Shown here: positions 1 to 12,147 of the stretch, in pieces | Numbering within the stretch: the first letter of the stretch is position 1 | Layout: each line of letters begins with the position of its first letter | Origin: Odontesthes bonariensis | Taxonomy: Eukaryota > Chordata > Actinopteri > Atheriniformes > Atherinopsidae | Assembly: GCF_027942865.1 (NCBI RefSeq) | Contig: NC_134529.1 | Span: forward strand, 17,784,467-17,848,466 | Direction: 5' to 3' | DNA: 64,000 nt | Translations under genes and position numbers: made by a program | The notes under the pieces: model-generated | Seen by the model: the letters and a program-made list of their open reading frames with translations, nothing else | Told to the model about the DNA's origin: nothing | Database searches by the model: none

Positions 1-2500
1 TATCCAAGCCATGCAGAAGTACTTAGTGAAATTCATGCATTCTGTTGCCAATCTATTTAGTACATCTGGCTAAATCTAAGGCAGTCTAATAAAATAGTTC
101 TGCAATAAATCTTTTTTTAATCAAGCTTGTGATCTACTGTTGATTCCTTCATAAATATAGATGTATAAGTGATGTATGTGTACAGGTATGTATCAGTTTA
201 TGTGTATCGTAGGGTTTAACGAATTGGCTCCACATTTGAAGCTTCAGTAGTGTTACCTACATTCAGATGAATTAGACTGAATTCCATTAGTGGTAGCTGG
301 CAGGCCATTTGAAGAATGTTCCATGGCTTTAGGCTTCAAACAAACCATCTATATACCACTGTGCAAACTGAACATGAAACCAAGATCTCAAAATGATTTT
401 CCTGCCTGCATATTTTTGCCTCTTTGAACTTTTTGGCTGCCTGCTGAGAGACGGTAAGAGTGGAAACGTGGAAAACAACGTGGCTGCAAACAGCATATAA
501 TTTACTGTTTTGTAATTTATTAATATTTTAGGCATTTCAGTTGTCTTTATTAGTGTTTCAATGCGGCAACCCACCACTCATAAGGAATGCAGAATGAGGG
601 AACAGTTCTGCCAAGACAGTAGAATAAGCTCATAACATTCCTGTGTCATCTGTGATATTTGAGTTTGATCAGCAAAGCAAAACAGGCTAATCAAGACATG
701 CTGGGAAAGCGAACTGCTGCTTTATTTTACAGTTTGGAGCCAGTCTGCAAAAACACTTGTGGGGAAAAAATTTTAAATGTTTTGGATGGTGATCTGTGGA
801 CATTTAACAATGAAAGAGGGACGTGCCAGTCACGGACAGATGAAAGGTTTGGAAGCTGATGGAAACTTTCTGAGGCCTGTCTATGAAGAGACAAGCAGTG
901 GAAACTAATAATGGATTTGGAGCCTGGGGTGATCTGTTGAGATTTAACAATGGGGTTGGTGGGCAGATGAACTGTCAAGATGGAAAGTGCATCTATTTAA
1001 AGCTCACAGTGGTGGAAAATGTTCAGCCTGGAAACATGCATGAGACCCAGTCTTTTTCAAGAACAGCCTGCACAAAATAGTTGGGTATAAGATTACTTGG
1101 GTTAATGAGCTGAGGTATTATGCATTTTGTTGCTAGAGGGGCATTTTTGAAAGGAGGATTGCATTTTTGGCCAAATTTTCCCATAAATCATTTAGTTAGG
1201 GGGAAAAGTAAGGGGGATATCAATTTCATCTCCTTTGGACAAAGCCTTTTTTGACTGGTTGTAAAAGAAGCTCACAGGTGGAAACTAGCTAAAGACTGCT
1301 GAAAGCCTGGGAACATCTGATATAACGAGCGGGACTGATGGGTGGCTGAATTGTCAAAAGCAGAAAGGAAGAGTGGAAACTGCCTATTTAAATCCTGCGT
1401 CCTGGAAATTGTTTAGACTAGAGACACTGATGAGAATTTGGGGGTGTAACTCTTTCAACAAACAACAGAAACTCATCTCAGCTGTAGATTTACTGCCACA
1501 CACATGGCTATGGAAGTCAGGTGGTCTTTTTTCCTAAACACTGCTGCATGTAGGTCCACAATAGCCTCGGTTTTGTTTCCGTTACCTCTAAACTGGAAGT
1601 CAAAGGGGTTTCTAATCTTGGACACTGTCTGTGTGGTTCACACTAGGAACCCCTTCCTCTGGACCTCACACTAAACTATAATGGTTCCTCTTCAATGAGG
1701 AAGTTGTATATCATCCTGGCACAATCACCATTGATAAATTCAAACTTTTCTAATTCAAATAAGTTTGCTGCTAAATAACCTTTAAAACACTGAGGGTCAT
1801 GGTGTGTCAAAAATTATCTGCAATTTACAAATGGTGATTTCTTATCTGGGCAGTATTGTGTGTACAATGGAGGCCTTCAACTGTTTGAAATATTTAGAAG
1901 CTTGCTGAATGTCTTTATTTAATGGAAAAAGTTTAGAAATTGTCAAATGCACTTATTTGTTTCTTAAAACAATGTAATATCACTTTAAACATCACTCAAA
2001 GCTTTAAAAAAAAAGGAGGTTTTCTCATGTTTTTGTATTTTTATGAAAAAGGTACTTGTTATATCCAGTAGTCTCAAACTCTTGCTCGCAAGAAGTTTTT
2101 TCTACAATGTTTTCACTCAAGTGTCAGTGAGTGAAAGGCAGGCCTTCCTCTTATGGTAGAGTTCTGTGGAGGTATTATCCACAGCATAAATCAGAAATTA
2201 TTGTGCTACAAAGAACAAGCAATTTGCTAGCACTTTTCAGAGCACAGTACTTTGCTTTTGCTTCAGAGATGTCTATAAGACAATATGATTTTGATCGTGA
2301 GGGCAAGTTAATCCTTTTCAGCTTCCCCAGAGACCCAGCAATCTTGGATCAGTGGATGTGGTTAGTTTTTCTTTGCCAGCAGCACAGTCAGGAAAAGGTT
2401 TGGATAGTCTTACGAACAAGACCCCATTCGATGCTGGCTTTGCGGGGAGACTGAAGCAAATCTAAGCTGTTCCAACACTAAAAGGCCACTAGTCTGAACC
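1..2500. other. Intergenic DNA, no gene recognised
   Basis: AT-rich DNA with only short open frames and no frame showing a recognisable domain or paired splice sites. Between about 735 and 1,420 three loosely similar stretches recur (see findings). Nothing else is supported here. Confidence 0.5.
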
Positions 2501-2504
2501 GCAG

Positions 2505-3065
2505 GCACTGTTTATATGTTTATGCATTTGGCAGACGCTTTTATCCAAAGCGACTTACAAATGAGGATATAACATTACATCTAACTTCAATGCTAACAAT
2601 AAGCTAGATAGAAGGAAAAACCACTAGTCATGCTCTGTCAGAGGTGACAGGGATGACAGTGTAGAAATAGAGTTCAGGCATAGAGGGAAGTACAGAAATA
2701 GAAAGTGCAGTAGAGGGGGTAGGGAAGTACAGGCTAAGTGCTAGGATAGGAGATGCTCTCTGAAGAGCTGGGTCTTCAAGAGTTTCTTGAAGATAGACAG
2801 GGACGCCCCTATTCTTGTAGCGCTCAGTAGGTCATTCCACCATCGTGGAACTACACATGAAAAGAGTCTGGATTGTCTTGTGCGTGCTGTAGGCACCGCT
2901 AGACTACAATCCTTTGACGACCGGAGGGACCGAGATCCGAGTGAAACTGTTTCAATTGTCTCTGTTATGTTGGCATTAGAAGTAAGAATGGATTTTAGGT
3001 CAAATGTCACTGTTACACTGAGTTGAAAGATAGCTAAGAGGACCAACGATACTTTGTGTACACAA
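2505..3065 (-). mobile_element. 3' end of an L2/CR1-like LINE, decayed
   Basis: On the minus strand the frame ending near 2,741 reads like the C-terminus of fish L2/CR1-type reverse transcriptase proteins, with the pattern RLFSCVVPRWWNDL followed by FKKLLKTQLF. It continues into a 3' untranslated part that ends near 2,520 with the phrase TCGCTTTGGATAAAAGCGTC, common at fish LINE 3' ends. A second copy of the same 3' end lies at about 14.1-14.4 kb in the same orientation. The upstream reverse transcriptase is absent, so this is a 5'-truncated copy. Naming the clade is inference from remembered family patterns. Confidence 0.7.
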
Positions 3066-5755
3066 GACAACAAAAAGTATGCATTTGTTGCTTCTACAAC
3101 TGTTCAGAAACTCACACAAGCAAATGCACAATTTCAGGTACTAAGCATATTTAGCACAAAGACACCGGCTGTAATCTATGTTGTGATGATTCATCAGGCT
3201 GCTCACTTTGATATTCAGGATCAGATTCTGGCTTCTACATGTATGGCTGGATCTTATGTATTGTCATGCTTGAAAACATAGTGTTTCTCAACGTTTTTTT
3301 CTTGTATATATGTTATCATAGCTTCCTGGCCAGCAACTGTAGTAATGCAGTTCACGAGTCATCATCGTCCCTTTTCCTCCAGGAATTCCACCAGTAAGAA
3401 GACATTCTCTTGTTCTCTGGAGGAGGCTTCCCCTAAGAAAAAGCTCTCTCTCTAATTCGGAAAGAATTTCAAACTATTTTGAGTATAGAAGTGTGCAAAG
3501 CTAGTCTCGAGGAACCCAAGTTTAGGAATTAAATCACTGGAAATGATCGTGACATGTCCACTTTAAGGCTTAATAAATTAAAGACCTATTCTAAGGTAAC
3601 ATTTGACCCAAAAGACAAGCTACATAAACATCTTTCTGAAGTGGTATTGCTATAAAAGAGGACTTTCATCCTGAAGACTGAGGTTCAAGTCTAGTCAGCA
3701 ATTGGTATTGTGACAACTTCATTTAAAAAATTTCATTTTCATCTTATTAGGTTTAAGAAACTTCCATGTACAACTTTAAGTGCATGTTAAATGGGATTCC
3801 TTAACCATCTGCAAAAAAACATTTCTTCTATTTTATGGGTTAGGGTTAGGGTTAGGTACTGCTGTGATTAACCCCGCACCAGCGAGAACATTTGGCTATG
3901 GTCCCATCGCATCTCATCAGACCTCATGGGAACCTTATGGATCATGATGCTACAGGATCCTGATAAAATTGCTATGTAGTCACCTGCCCGGATAGTGGAG
4001 TTTTAAGCCTGTGTTTAAAAGTCACTAAACTAGTCAAGTAAGTTCACTCAATGAGGTTTACTTTACCTGGATGGGTGTGTTGTTTCATAGTCAGTCAAAT
4101 GCAGCAGTGTGTTTATGGAACTCTAGTATTCATAGCTATTTGTGCTGTTTTATTTTCATTTCAAAGTGACTTTTATCACGCCTTGGCATAAATTCAGTGT
4201 TCTCAAATTTGCACATCCTGCGGTCCAGTGTGCCTGACCACACCCTAACTTTTTTCAGTACCTCAATCCGAGTTTTGAGTAGTTTGAATTGAACGTCTTG
4301 TGGCTCAAGCAGGCCATGAATGTAAATACATATTATGCAGCTTTCTGAGGCCACTGCTTCCCTGCAGGAATGGCAGTTCCCCCCTATTAGCTTGGCACAC
4401 GACTGCATACCTCAGCTAATTAGCTTCCTGTAAAAGCCTTGAATAAAAACATGGGCTTTAATCACACGCTGCTGCTTTGTCTCATTCACTGCCAAGGTAA
4501 ATATTTCTTAAAGCTGAGAAAAAAAACAGACATTTTTCTATGTGGGTTACGGCTTCCCAGACAGGTGTTTCACTCTGTGATGTGTAGCTATCCAGGTCAA
4601 GATGTTACCTTAACATTTCTCAACATCAAATAAACTCAGTGTGTTTTCCTGTCATTGGACTTTTAAAGGCTTTCATTCAAGTTCAAGCAATTTTTTTCCG
4701 GTACGCTGAGTGTGCCTGAGATGTCAAACTAGTTTTGCAAGGTTTTATAAAACCTTAATTGTTAAAGGTGGACAGAAGCTTCCGAAATGCAAGTACAAAA
4801 CACTTCTATTGAGCACATTTTAGCAGCTGCTGCAGGAATGAGAAGTGTGTATCAAATGTTTGGTGTTTAGCTTACAAAGTAATTTAATGATTAATCAGGT
4901 ATAAAAAGTCTTAATCCCCTCATTTGTAATGTAACTTGCCCATGTGTCTTTAATTCATCCAGCAAAGGATTTGCTTGTATGTTTGTCTATTTGTCATCAA
5001 GATTCTATGCTGAACTCGGGATGGATCAGGATTGTACACAAATTTCCAAAATAGGACATTTATCTTGGCACAAAATGCACTCTTCCGAGTGCCCTTTCAA
5101 TCACCAGCAAAATTATTCAAGGCTCATTTGCATTGGACTTTCACAAAAAATTATTAAGATTTCCATATTTACACCCCCAAGACAACTAGATAGATCATTT
5201 TGTATGGTGGGATATTACCAAAAGATCATGAACAGCTAAGATATGAACTAATATTTAAGAGGCACTCAAGTGATTTCCTATCAATCTTTCATAAAGTTTT
5301 AGGATGTTGGGGTAGTGTTAGGGTTTGTGGATTTTGTGGTTTTGTCTTGTTTTTTTTCTGGGTTTCGTTCTATTCTTTTTTTTTCTTTATTGTTTTCGTC
5401 ATGGTTTTTTTGTTAGGACTTATTCTGCCAAGTCTAGTTTACACTCATATTTTATCTTTGTCAATATTTCTGGAGTCAACTTTTCTTGTTTTTTTTGTCA
5501 TGAAGGTTTCTTGTTTCACATTTCTCACCCATATTTCCCTCAGTATCCATGTTCAGGTCATTAGCTCCACTCTCTCACCTGTATTCAATCTTCTCTGCCG
5601 CTACCTTTCACCAATCAGTTCTCCTCACTATTTAAGCTCTCTGTGTTCTCACAGCTGCTGTCAGATCCTTGCAACAACTCCATGGTTTGTGTCTCAGCTC
5701 TTACATGCTCATGTCCAAATTGCTGTCAAGTAGTCAACGTCAGGTTTTGTCACTT
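3066..5755. other. Intergenic DNA with a short telomere-like tract
   Basis: No coding exon recognised. A short run of TTAGGG units lies at 3,836-3,856. Around 5,330-5,560 the + strand is very T-rich, which gives long but biased, low-complexity open frames (many F, V and S residues) that I do not regard as genes. Confidence 0.45.
3836..3856 (+). repeat. Interstitial telomere-type repeat (TTAGGG)
   Basis: Three to four tandem TTAGGG-type units followed directly by unrelated sequence. This is the vertebrate telomere motif. A tract this short inside a chromosome is usually explained by repair of a break or by chance slippage. Confidence 0.7.
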
Positions 5756-6514
5756 CTTAAAGGGGAATTTCGTTTTTGTTTTTTTTAAACCTGGACCTTA
5801 TTTCTGGCATAAAATATGTTCATCTATTGATAACAGTTCGGTGAAAGTCCTTCGAAAGATATTTAGATCACTCGAGAGCCGCGTATATATCCATACACTG
5901 GAAAAAAATGCCCCTCCAAAACAAATACAAGACGTTTTTGCTTGAAATAAGCAAAAAACAATCTGCCAATGGAACCAGTGAATATCGGCTTGTCAAGATT
6001 TCTTGAAATAAGATGTGATATTTAGGACTTTTGAGATAAAAGTGATCTTGAAATTAGCTTAAAGACCTCTTCAAATGTCAAAAAAAGCTTGTCTCAAAAC
6101 AAGATGTTTTCAAGACTTTTTCATTTAACAAGATATTCAAGATGTATTGTCTTCAAACAAGTCCCTATATCTTGCTGAAATAGTACTTGTTAGGCAGTTG
6201 TGTCTTATATTAAGTGTAATGAGATATTTTAATGAGAAATGAGACAAATATACTTGGTAAGACTTTGATTTTTTCCAGTGTATAACGGGAGAGAGCAGGG
6301 CATAGACAATGCAGGCTCTAAATAAGGCATTATCTGTCTTTATTTCACCAATACTTTAAGAATGAATGACTGAACGCGTACTATTACACTGTTAGCTTAT
6401 AGCTGCCATGTTGTTGTTATCTCGGGCTATCGGGGGGCTTATAGGGGGTTTTCTACACTAGTGGGATGATTTCATCGACGTGCGTCGCTGCAGCACCGAA
6501 CTTCTCCTTTAAGT
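5756..6514. mobile_element. Outer MITE-like element, split by a second MITE
   Basis: The left end (from 5,756) and the reverse complement of the right end (to 6,514) both read CTTAAAGG followed by GAA and TTCG, an imperfect terminal inverted repeat of about 17 bp. After removing the inner element at 5,894-6,282 the outer element is about 370 bp. The opening resembles a common fish repeat beginning AAAGGGGAA, but I cannot assign the superfamily from sequence alone. No coding capacity is seen. Confidence 0.5.
5894..6282. mobile_element. Inner MITE, 389 bp, with matching inverted ends
   Basis: Starts TACACTGGAAAAAAATG and ends with the inverse, ATTTTTTCCAGTGTA, giving a terminal inverted repeat of about 15 bp. 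The body is AT-rich and dominated by internal CTTGAAAT / AAGAT motifs. There is no open frame of note, so it is a non-autonomous DNA element. It sits inside the outer element at 5,756-6,514, so it inserted later. The flanks suggest at most a 2-bp TA duplication, which would fit a Tc1/mariner-type mover; that is inference. Confidence 0.7.
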
Positions 6515-8828
6515 TGTTTTTTTTCACAGTTCAGTTTAATGGTGTTCCAGCTTGGCTGCACATTTTGTTATAGTTTAAAATAAATCATCTTGAGTTACTG
6601 CCTTTTCCATGTCTGCATTTTGGTCCTTCTCCTCTTCCCACCATCCACCCTGACAATTAGTTCATGAAACTGATCTTTAAAATGATCAGGAGTAATACAG
6701 TTGAGTCCAAGTACTGCAAGGTTCAACTTTAAGTAATACCCTAACCTACATTCTCTTGTCTTGCAATTTATGTATTTTTGTTAGACCCTCCCTGCTTGGT
6801 CAGCAGCCACATCTAACTCCACGGCTCTGATTTGTGGGGCCGGCTCTGGTATTAAACTGTAGCTGAGATAAGCATTACATCATCATTGGGATTATTCTGT
6901 AAGACTTGGCAGAACTTCTCCAGACATGTAGAAGACATAATAAACGTGGTCTCAACAGTACTGACGAATGCGCTCAGAGTGTTCCCCATGATCTTGACCA
7001 TCATGCAGAAAATCAACAGAGAGCAACTTTCAAATGACATTTTACTGTTGAGGTAAACATGTTGTACCTTTTGGACAAACACTTATTTTACTGCCCTTAT
7101 GTAACACACAAAAAAAAATGTAATAACACTTTATGACTAGCAACTGCATGACTTGTGACTCAACCCCATAAAGTTCGAACTTCAAAGTATTTTGTGAGTG
7201 GCTCAGACATAAAATCAGCGAACACAGTTTCAGCTTCCTACCCTGGCACCGAGACAAAGGAACAGAACAGAAAGAACAATGTTCAAGCCACAAACTATTT
7301 TATTAGAGATGTGTGTGATGAGTGTCTCTCATCACTGCCATGCTTTTGGCTTTGCCAGTAAAACCTGGCATTAAAAAAGAAGAAGAAGGGGAAAAAAAAC
7401 ATCTCTGCAGTATTTGGAGTGAAGAAATATTCAGAGTCAACAATGGATAGATCTGTCAGTGCTGAACAGTGCAGAAGGGAGCACAGTTTTTAGATGACTA
7501 ATGTGAAGGGACAAAAGGTGAAAGATGAAAGATTAGTTCAAGGACAACTTCCTTTTCATAAAAGGCTGTGAAAATATTGCTTCTCAAGGTCTCTCCCTTA
7601 GAATAAACTTTTAGTGTGGGCTCAATGAAGGAAAGGATTATAAAACAGCTTTGTTAGCTGTGAGAAATGGGGTTGTAATCAAAATGGCTCTGATGCGAGT
7701 GGTGGGGTTTGGTGAAGAAAGGAGAGCAAACTGTTCCCAATAAGCTCTTGGAAGAATTGTGCTGTGCCCTATAGAAACGTTTTTGGCTGGGGTTCCCATT
7801 GGAGCTAATTGTTTCCAGATATGCAGTTTCTTCACAGTGGCTAACACAACCCCTCCCTGTCTGCCTGTACCTCTGGAACGAAAGGCCTCGCTCCATCTGT
7901 CTGCGAGCTGCAAGGTCAGGCTGCAGCCTACACCCTCACCTCACATCTGTCTGTTTGTCTGTCGGTCTGGTGGCAATCAGATCTTTCTGGTTGTCGACGT
8001 GTCGACTAACTGGAAGGTCACAGCTGGTTCCGTTGTTATTCACAGTTTGTCTCACCTTTGCTAAAAATGGCTGCCTCTGTTGCATATCCTGTTATCTTAT
8101 GTCTCTAAAATGATGACCAAGAAAAACTAGGTAATCAGCACCTGCATTTATTCTTCAACACGTAATAAATAAAGAGAGAAGAATAAGTTCAGGTGCACAA
8201 GAAGAACGGATGAGTAAGGAAAAAAATCCATCTGTCCCATGCTGACTGAGGGCTCTTTACCTTGCAGCATGCCAGCTCACTGCAGACTGACAGTGGAAAA
8301 TATTATTCTCCCATCATCCTCTTCCTCTTCACAACAACATGGATTATTCCACAGCTGGAACAGTGGAAGGTGAATTCCTCAGCAAAGTGAGGAGGAAGTG
8401 ATGACGCAGGAGGGAGCTATCACTCAGCAAGCTGCCAAACCGGCAGCAGACAACGCGAGTTTCACATGTTTCTGCTACCTCAGTCCAGACAGGGAGAAAC
8501 ATGTTTTCCACTCTGACTTCGAGTGAATCAGCGCATCAATGCCAAAGTTAATGTAGTGATGAGTAAGTGTCGAGAAAAATATGCTGGGAATTATTAGCCT
8601 TCTTGGTGAACTTCAGCAAAAGTTTTTTTTTTTTTTGGTCATGATTAAACTAACCAGCCCTGCCTCAAAGCAACGAAACCATGAAATAGTCACAAAACAG
8701 AAGACTTTGTGCTGAGAAATACCCAACATGACTTTTAGAGTAATGTGTTTCAATAGGACATGAGGTTCATGTATTCAGCATCTTTTGTGTGCTTCGCTAA
8801 GGAGCCACGACTCCGCAGCCAGTATTTC
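6515..8828. other. Intergenic DNA with one weak exon-like frame
   Basis: No recognised gene. A 140-nt open frame with splice-like borders lies at 6,913-7,052 and is listed separately. The remainder is AT-rich, with poly-T at about 8,625. Confidence 0.45.
6913..7052 (+). other. Unassigned exon-like open frame
   Basis: A stop-free 46-codon frame begins right after an acceptor-like CTTGGCAG and runs to a donor-like GAG|GTAAAC. The encoded stretch starts NFSRHVEDIINVV and ends NREQLSNDILLLR, compatible with an amphipathic helix. I do not recognise a family. It could be an exon of an unknown + strand gene, perhaps with 19,910-20,065, or chance. No neighbouring exon was found. Confidence 0.2.
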
Positions 8829-9060
8829 ATCCATCCATCCATCGTCCATACCCGCTTAATAAACCTTGGACAGGTCACCAGTCCATCACAAGGCCACACA
8901 GAGACAAACGACACAAACAACCATGCACACAAAACAACCTAAAATGCATGTTTTTGGGCAGTTGGAGAAAGCCGGAGTAGCCAACGCATACACGGGGAGA
9001 ACGTGCAACCCTCTTGCTGTGAGGCGACGGTGCTAACCACCACACCACCATGCAGCCCGC
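8829..9060 (-). mobile_element. tRNA-derived SINE, near full length
   Basis: Minus-strand copy of a common fish SINE. Its 3' end shows as CCATCCATCCATCG at the left. The middle carries the reverse of the conserved GTTTGTCTCTGTGTGG and AAACATGCATTTT phrases. The 5' tRNA-like head lies at the right, with the A-box region GGTGGTGTGGTGGTTAGCAC on the minus strand. Related copies are at 12.0, 19.3, 29.3, 50.4 and 62.8 kb. Confidence 0.75.
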
Positions 9061-11370
9061 TGTGAATCGGATGCCAATTTCAATATCATGTTGTGGTATG
9101 TGTTGAGTAGTAATGTAGTGCCCAATCACAAGAGAGAACTCTTGCCCCGACCTTTTCTGTAAAAATGACATTTTTCTGTGAGATTTTGTTGGGCTTTCTT
9201 TTTTGTTGTTGTATTTTGCACATAAGGACCACTGTATCAAATAGACGGTCAGCTTGTTAATAATTATTGTGCAAATATATTTAATCTAATTTCACTTAAA
9301 AACTAATATCCCACCTAATTCGATCTCTGGTTTTACCAATAACATAATGACATCTGCCATAATCACCAGCCAAAATGCAACACGCCAACATCATTCTCTG
9401 AGGATTGCTAATCATTCATAATAATGATTCTTAAGACACTTAAAACATCATTATGAATATGTGCAAGAACCAAATGTGTCTCATTCATCATCAGTTGTGA
9501 CCTTTCTAATTTGTTCAGCTGTATTCAGTCCTCTCTGGCACAAACTTACCAGAGCAGAGGTGGAGAATGTGATGACGCAGGGAGCTACCATCACTACGTA
9601 TCTGTCAAATCAGTGGCAGCAAACTAGGATTTCTAACAACTGATGTAATGCAATTTTAGTGCTTTTAAAGTAAATTCTTAATCACAGTTCACTGTATCGA
9701 ATTGCAGCTTCTGAGATCATTGATGTCCTCTTAGGCTCGTAGTCTTGGTTACTACATCAGCAAACCCAGAGGTCAAAAGTGATTTGTTATGCACAGTAAA
9801 TATTTATGGTCCCGGGAAACAAGATGTAAAGTAAGTAAATCACTTCTTAGGGACATTTCTAAAATTTAATGTGGAGGCCCACCGGCTGAAACCTGAGCTC
9901 TCGTGCTATGAAAGTATGTGTGTCCAGGGCCCCTTGTAAGGTCTCACTTACAGTACAATGATTGAAGGGTGCGACAGTTACGTAACCACAGGGTGTCATG
10001 TGATGTGTGAATGTGAAGCCTTGTCCTGGTGAGAAGAGCCTTTACGGGCACGTCTCACAGGTAGGTGTTCTGTCACAGCGTGTCAATCCGTAGCCTGTCT
10101 CAGGAGCTCCGTGCTCACTCTCACTGGTCCCAACACATTTTTCCTTTTATCCTTCATGCGCTCGCTGTACTTAATTATCCATAAAGGTTCCAATTTGTTG
10201 TTCTCACCCAATCTGATTTCACTTTTTTTCTTCTCTCTGGCTCCTCCACCCATCCGGCTTTATATTTCTTATTTCTTAACATCTCTGTTACGTGTCACAC
10301 ATGTGAAGTGTGCTTTGTACTTGGCACACAGTATTTTGTTAACTCAACCAACTGACTTTAATTAAGTATGTATAAACTGGAAGTTCTACCTTTCTTACCC
10401 CGCCTTTTGAGTGTGACCTTTTGTGGGAAACTGTATCCTGTGTTACCTTTGCTTCTCACGGTAACTGTTCCCAGGTATGTTATTCTCTTGATTCTCTTGC
10501 CTATTGGACATGTGGTTTAGTGTGTGTGGCAGGGCGGCGTGCCGCTCTCCTGGCTCAATGTGTTTGTGCAGGTGCAGGACATTCAGGGCACACCGCCCTG
10601 CAGAGTATTTTAGAGGTGCTTTTCAGAGCAGCTTATCCTGCAGTATTAGAAGGGGCCGCCTATATGTGGCATTTAGTGGGACAGCCCAGAAAAGGCATTT
10701 CCTTTCTTTACTGGAAACAGAGAAGTTAAGGGTTTGAACAAGAGTCAAACAAGTCAAAGTAAGAAATGTTTTAATGGCAACAGAAATGGATCGATGCGAG
10801 ATCTTAACATGTCAGATAACAGCTTCATAAACAAGTTTATGCATTTCATTCCCACCATATATTCAGTAATATTCTTCTCTTCTTAGTTTTATGCACTAAA
10901 AATAAGAAGAGAAGAACTTATTTCACTATTAAAGACAATATTTTAACACTATTTTACAAACTGGTTGCTACTTTCATGATTCAATACCCAATATTTTAAA
11001 CCTTAAGCAAGGTTGCAGCAAGCAAGAACACTGATATTGTGATGTAATGGCATTCTTACTAGTGGAAATAGTCACTCTTTTCTTTGTATGTTGTAATCTG
11101 AGCTCATCAGCCTGGCCTTGTGTGCATCTTGGTGCGCGACACTTGGATTCCTCCAGATGTACATGTGCTGCATTCTGACTGTGGGACGATTCTATATCCT
11201 CATGTGGGGATTGGTGTCACACCAAGGGCATTTCAGAGGAGAAGCTAAGTGTCCTCTCGACTGCACAGGGCCACATTTAGTTAGCCAAAGTCACTTATTT
11301 CAGTGGTATGAAATATCTTGCTTACTCACCCTCTACTCACAAAACTCCTGCAGCTATTTTGCATGCTTTG

Positions 11371-11383
11371 TGCTCTCTGGTGG
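11371..11383 (-). promoter_or_regulatory. Possible CTCF-type motif (one mismatch)
   Basis: TGCTCTCTGGTGG fits the reverse CTCF core (YGCCMYCTRSTGG) at all but one position. Motif match only; no evidence of occupancy. Confidence 0.2.
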
Positions 11384-12018
11384 TGACCATGTAATGTCAT
11401 ATATGCAAATAAAATCTTGTGTTTATCAATTGCCAAACCTTTTATTATGATGGTTAACCCATTTGGACCAAATGACCACAATGTGTGCGCTTTGGCTTTT
11501 GAGCCTGATGCAATGTAAGTGCAGCATTAATAATTCTAAGACACAAAGAATTATCTCTGAAGAAATTATCGACCAACAAAAGCAAAGTTAATCATTTAGA
11601 ATACATAAATCGTTTTGCCTAACCCTGTTTCTAGGTTATTGTTTTTTTGGGAGGCGGAGAAAAAGAAAACCCAGTTCACATTGATCAACCAGAAGTACCA
11701 GAATGCAACACACCACCACAATATTAGCTTTCACTTTTAGTTGTGGCTGTTGGTTTCAGGCTGAGATTTTGACACTCCAGAATGACACCCAGGGAAAACC
11801 TATGGCACCTTTTGAGCAATTGTTTTACATTTTGAGCATTTGCCTTGCTGCTGAGAGTTAGATTGCAAAAATTTCAAAATGTTCATCTGACAGGTGTTGA
11901 GAAGAATGAATAGAAGAAGGAATACCAACAGCTAGCATCTCAAACTAGTGACTGTCCTCAAAAATGTAAATTCTGTGTTTAAGTATATTTCAGTGCTAAT
12001 AATAAAGTATTTCATCAT

Positions 12019-12147
12019 GGATTACGTACTGGTAACCAGTCCAGGGTGTACTCTGCTTCATGCCCAAGTGGGAGGTTCAATAGCCCCCCACAACCCGCAA
12101 CCCTAAATTGGTGGGGTATAGAAAGTGGGTATAGAAAATGGATGGAT
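12019..12147 (+). mobile_element. tRNA-derived SINE, 3' fragment
   Basis: Contains the family's 3' half: a CCAGTCCAGGGTGTACTCTG phrase, then an AACCCTAAATTGG phrase, then the end TATAGAAAATGGATGGAT. The tRNA-like head is missing. Confidence 0.7.

Noticed and set aside
5200..5733. 177-codon + strand open frame
   Set aside because: T-rich low-complexity DNA gives a phenylalanine/valine/serine-rich peptide with no domain; the openness follows from base bias.
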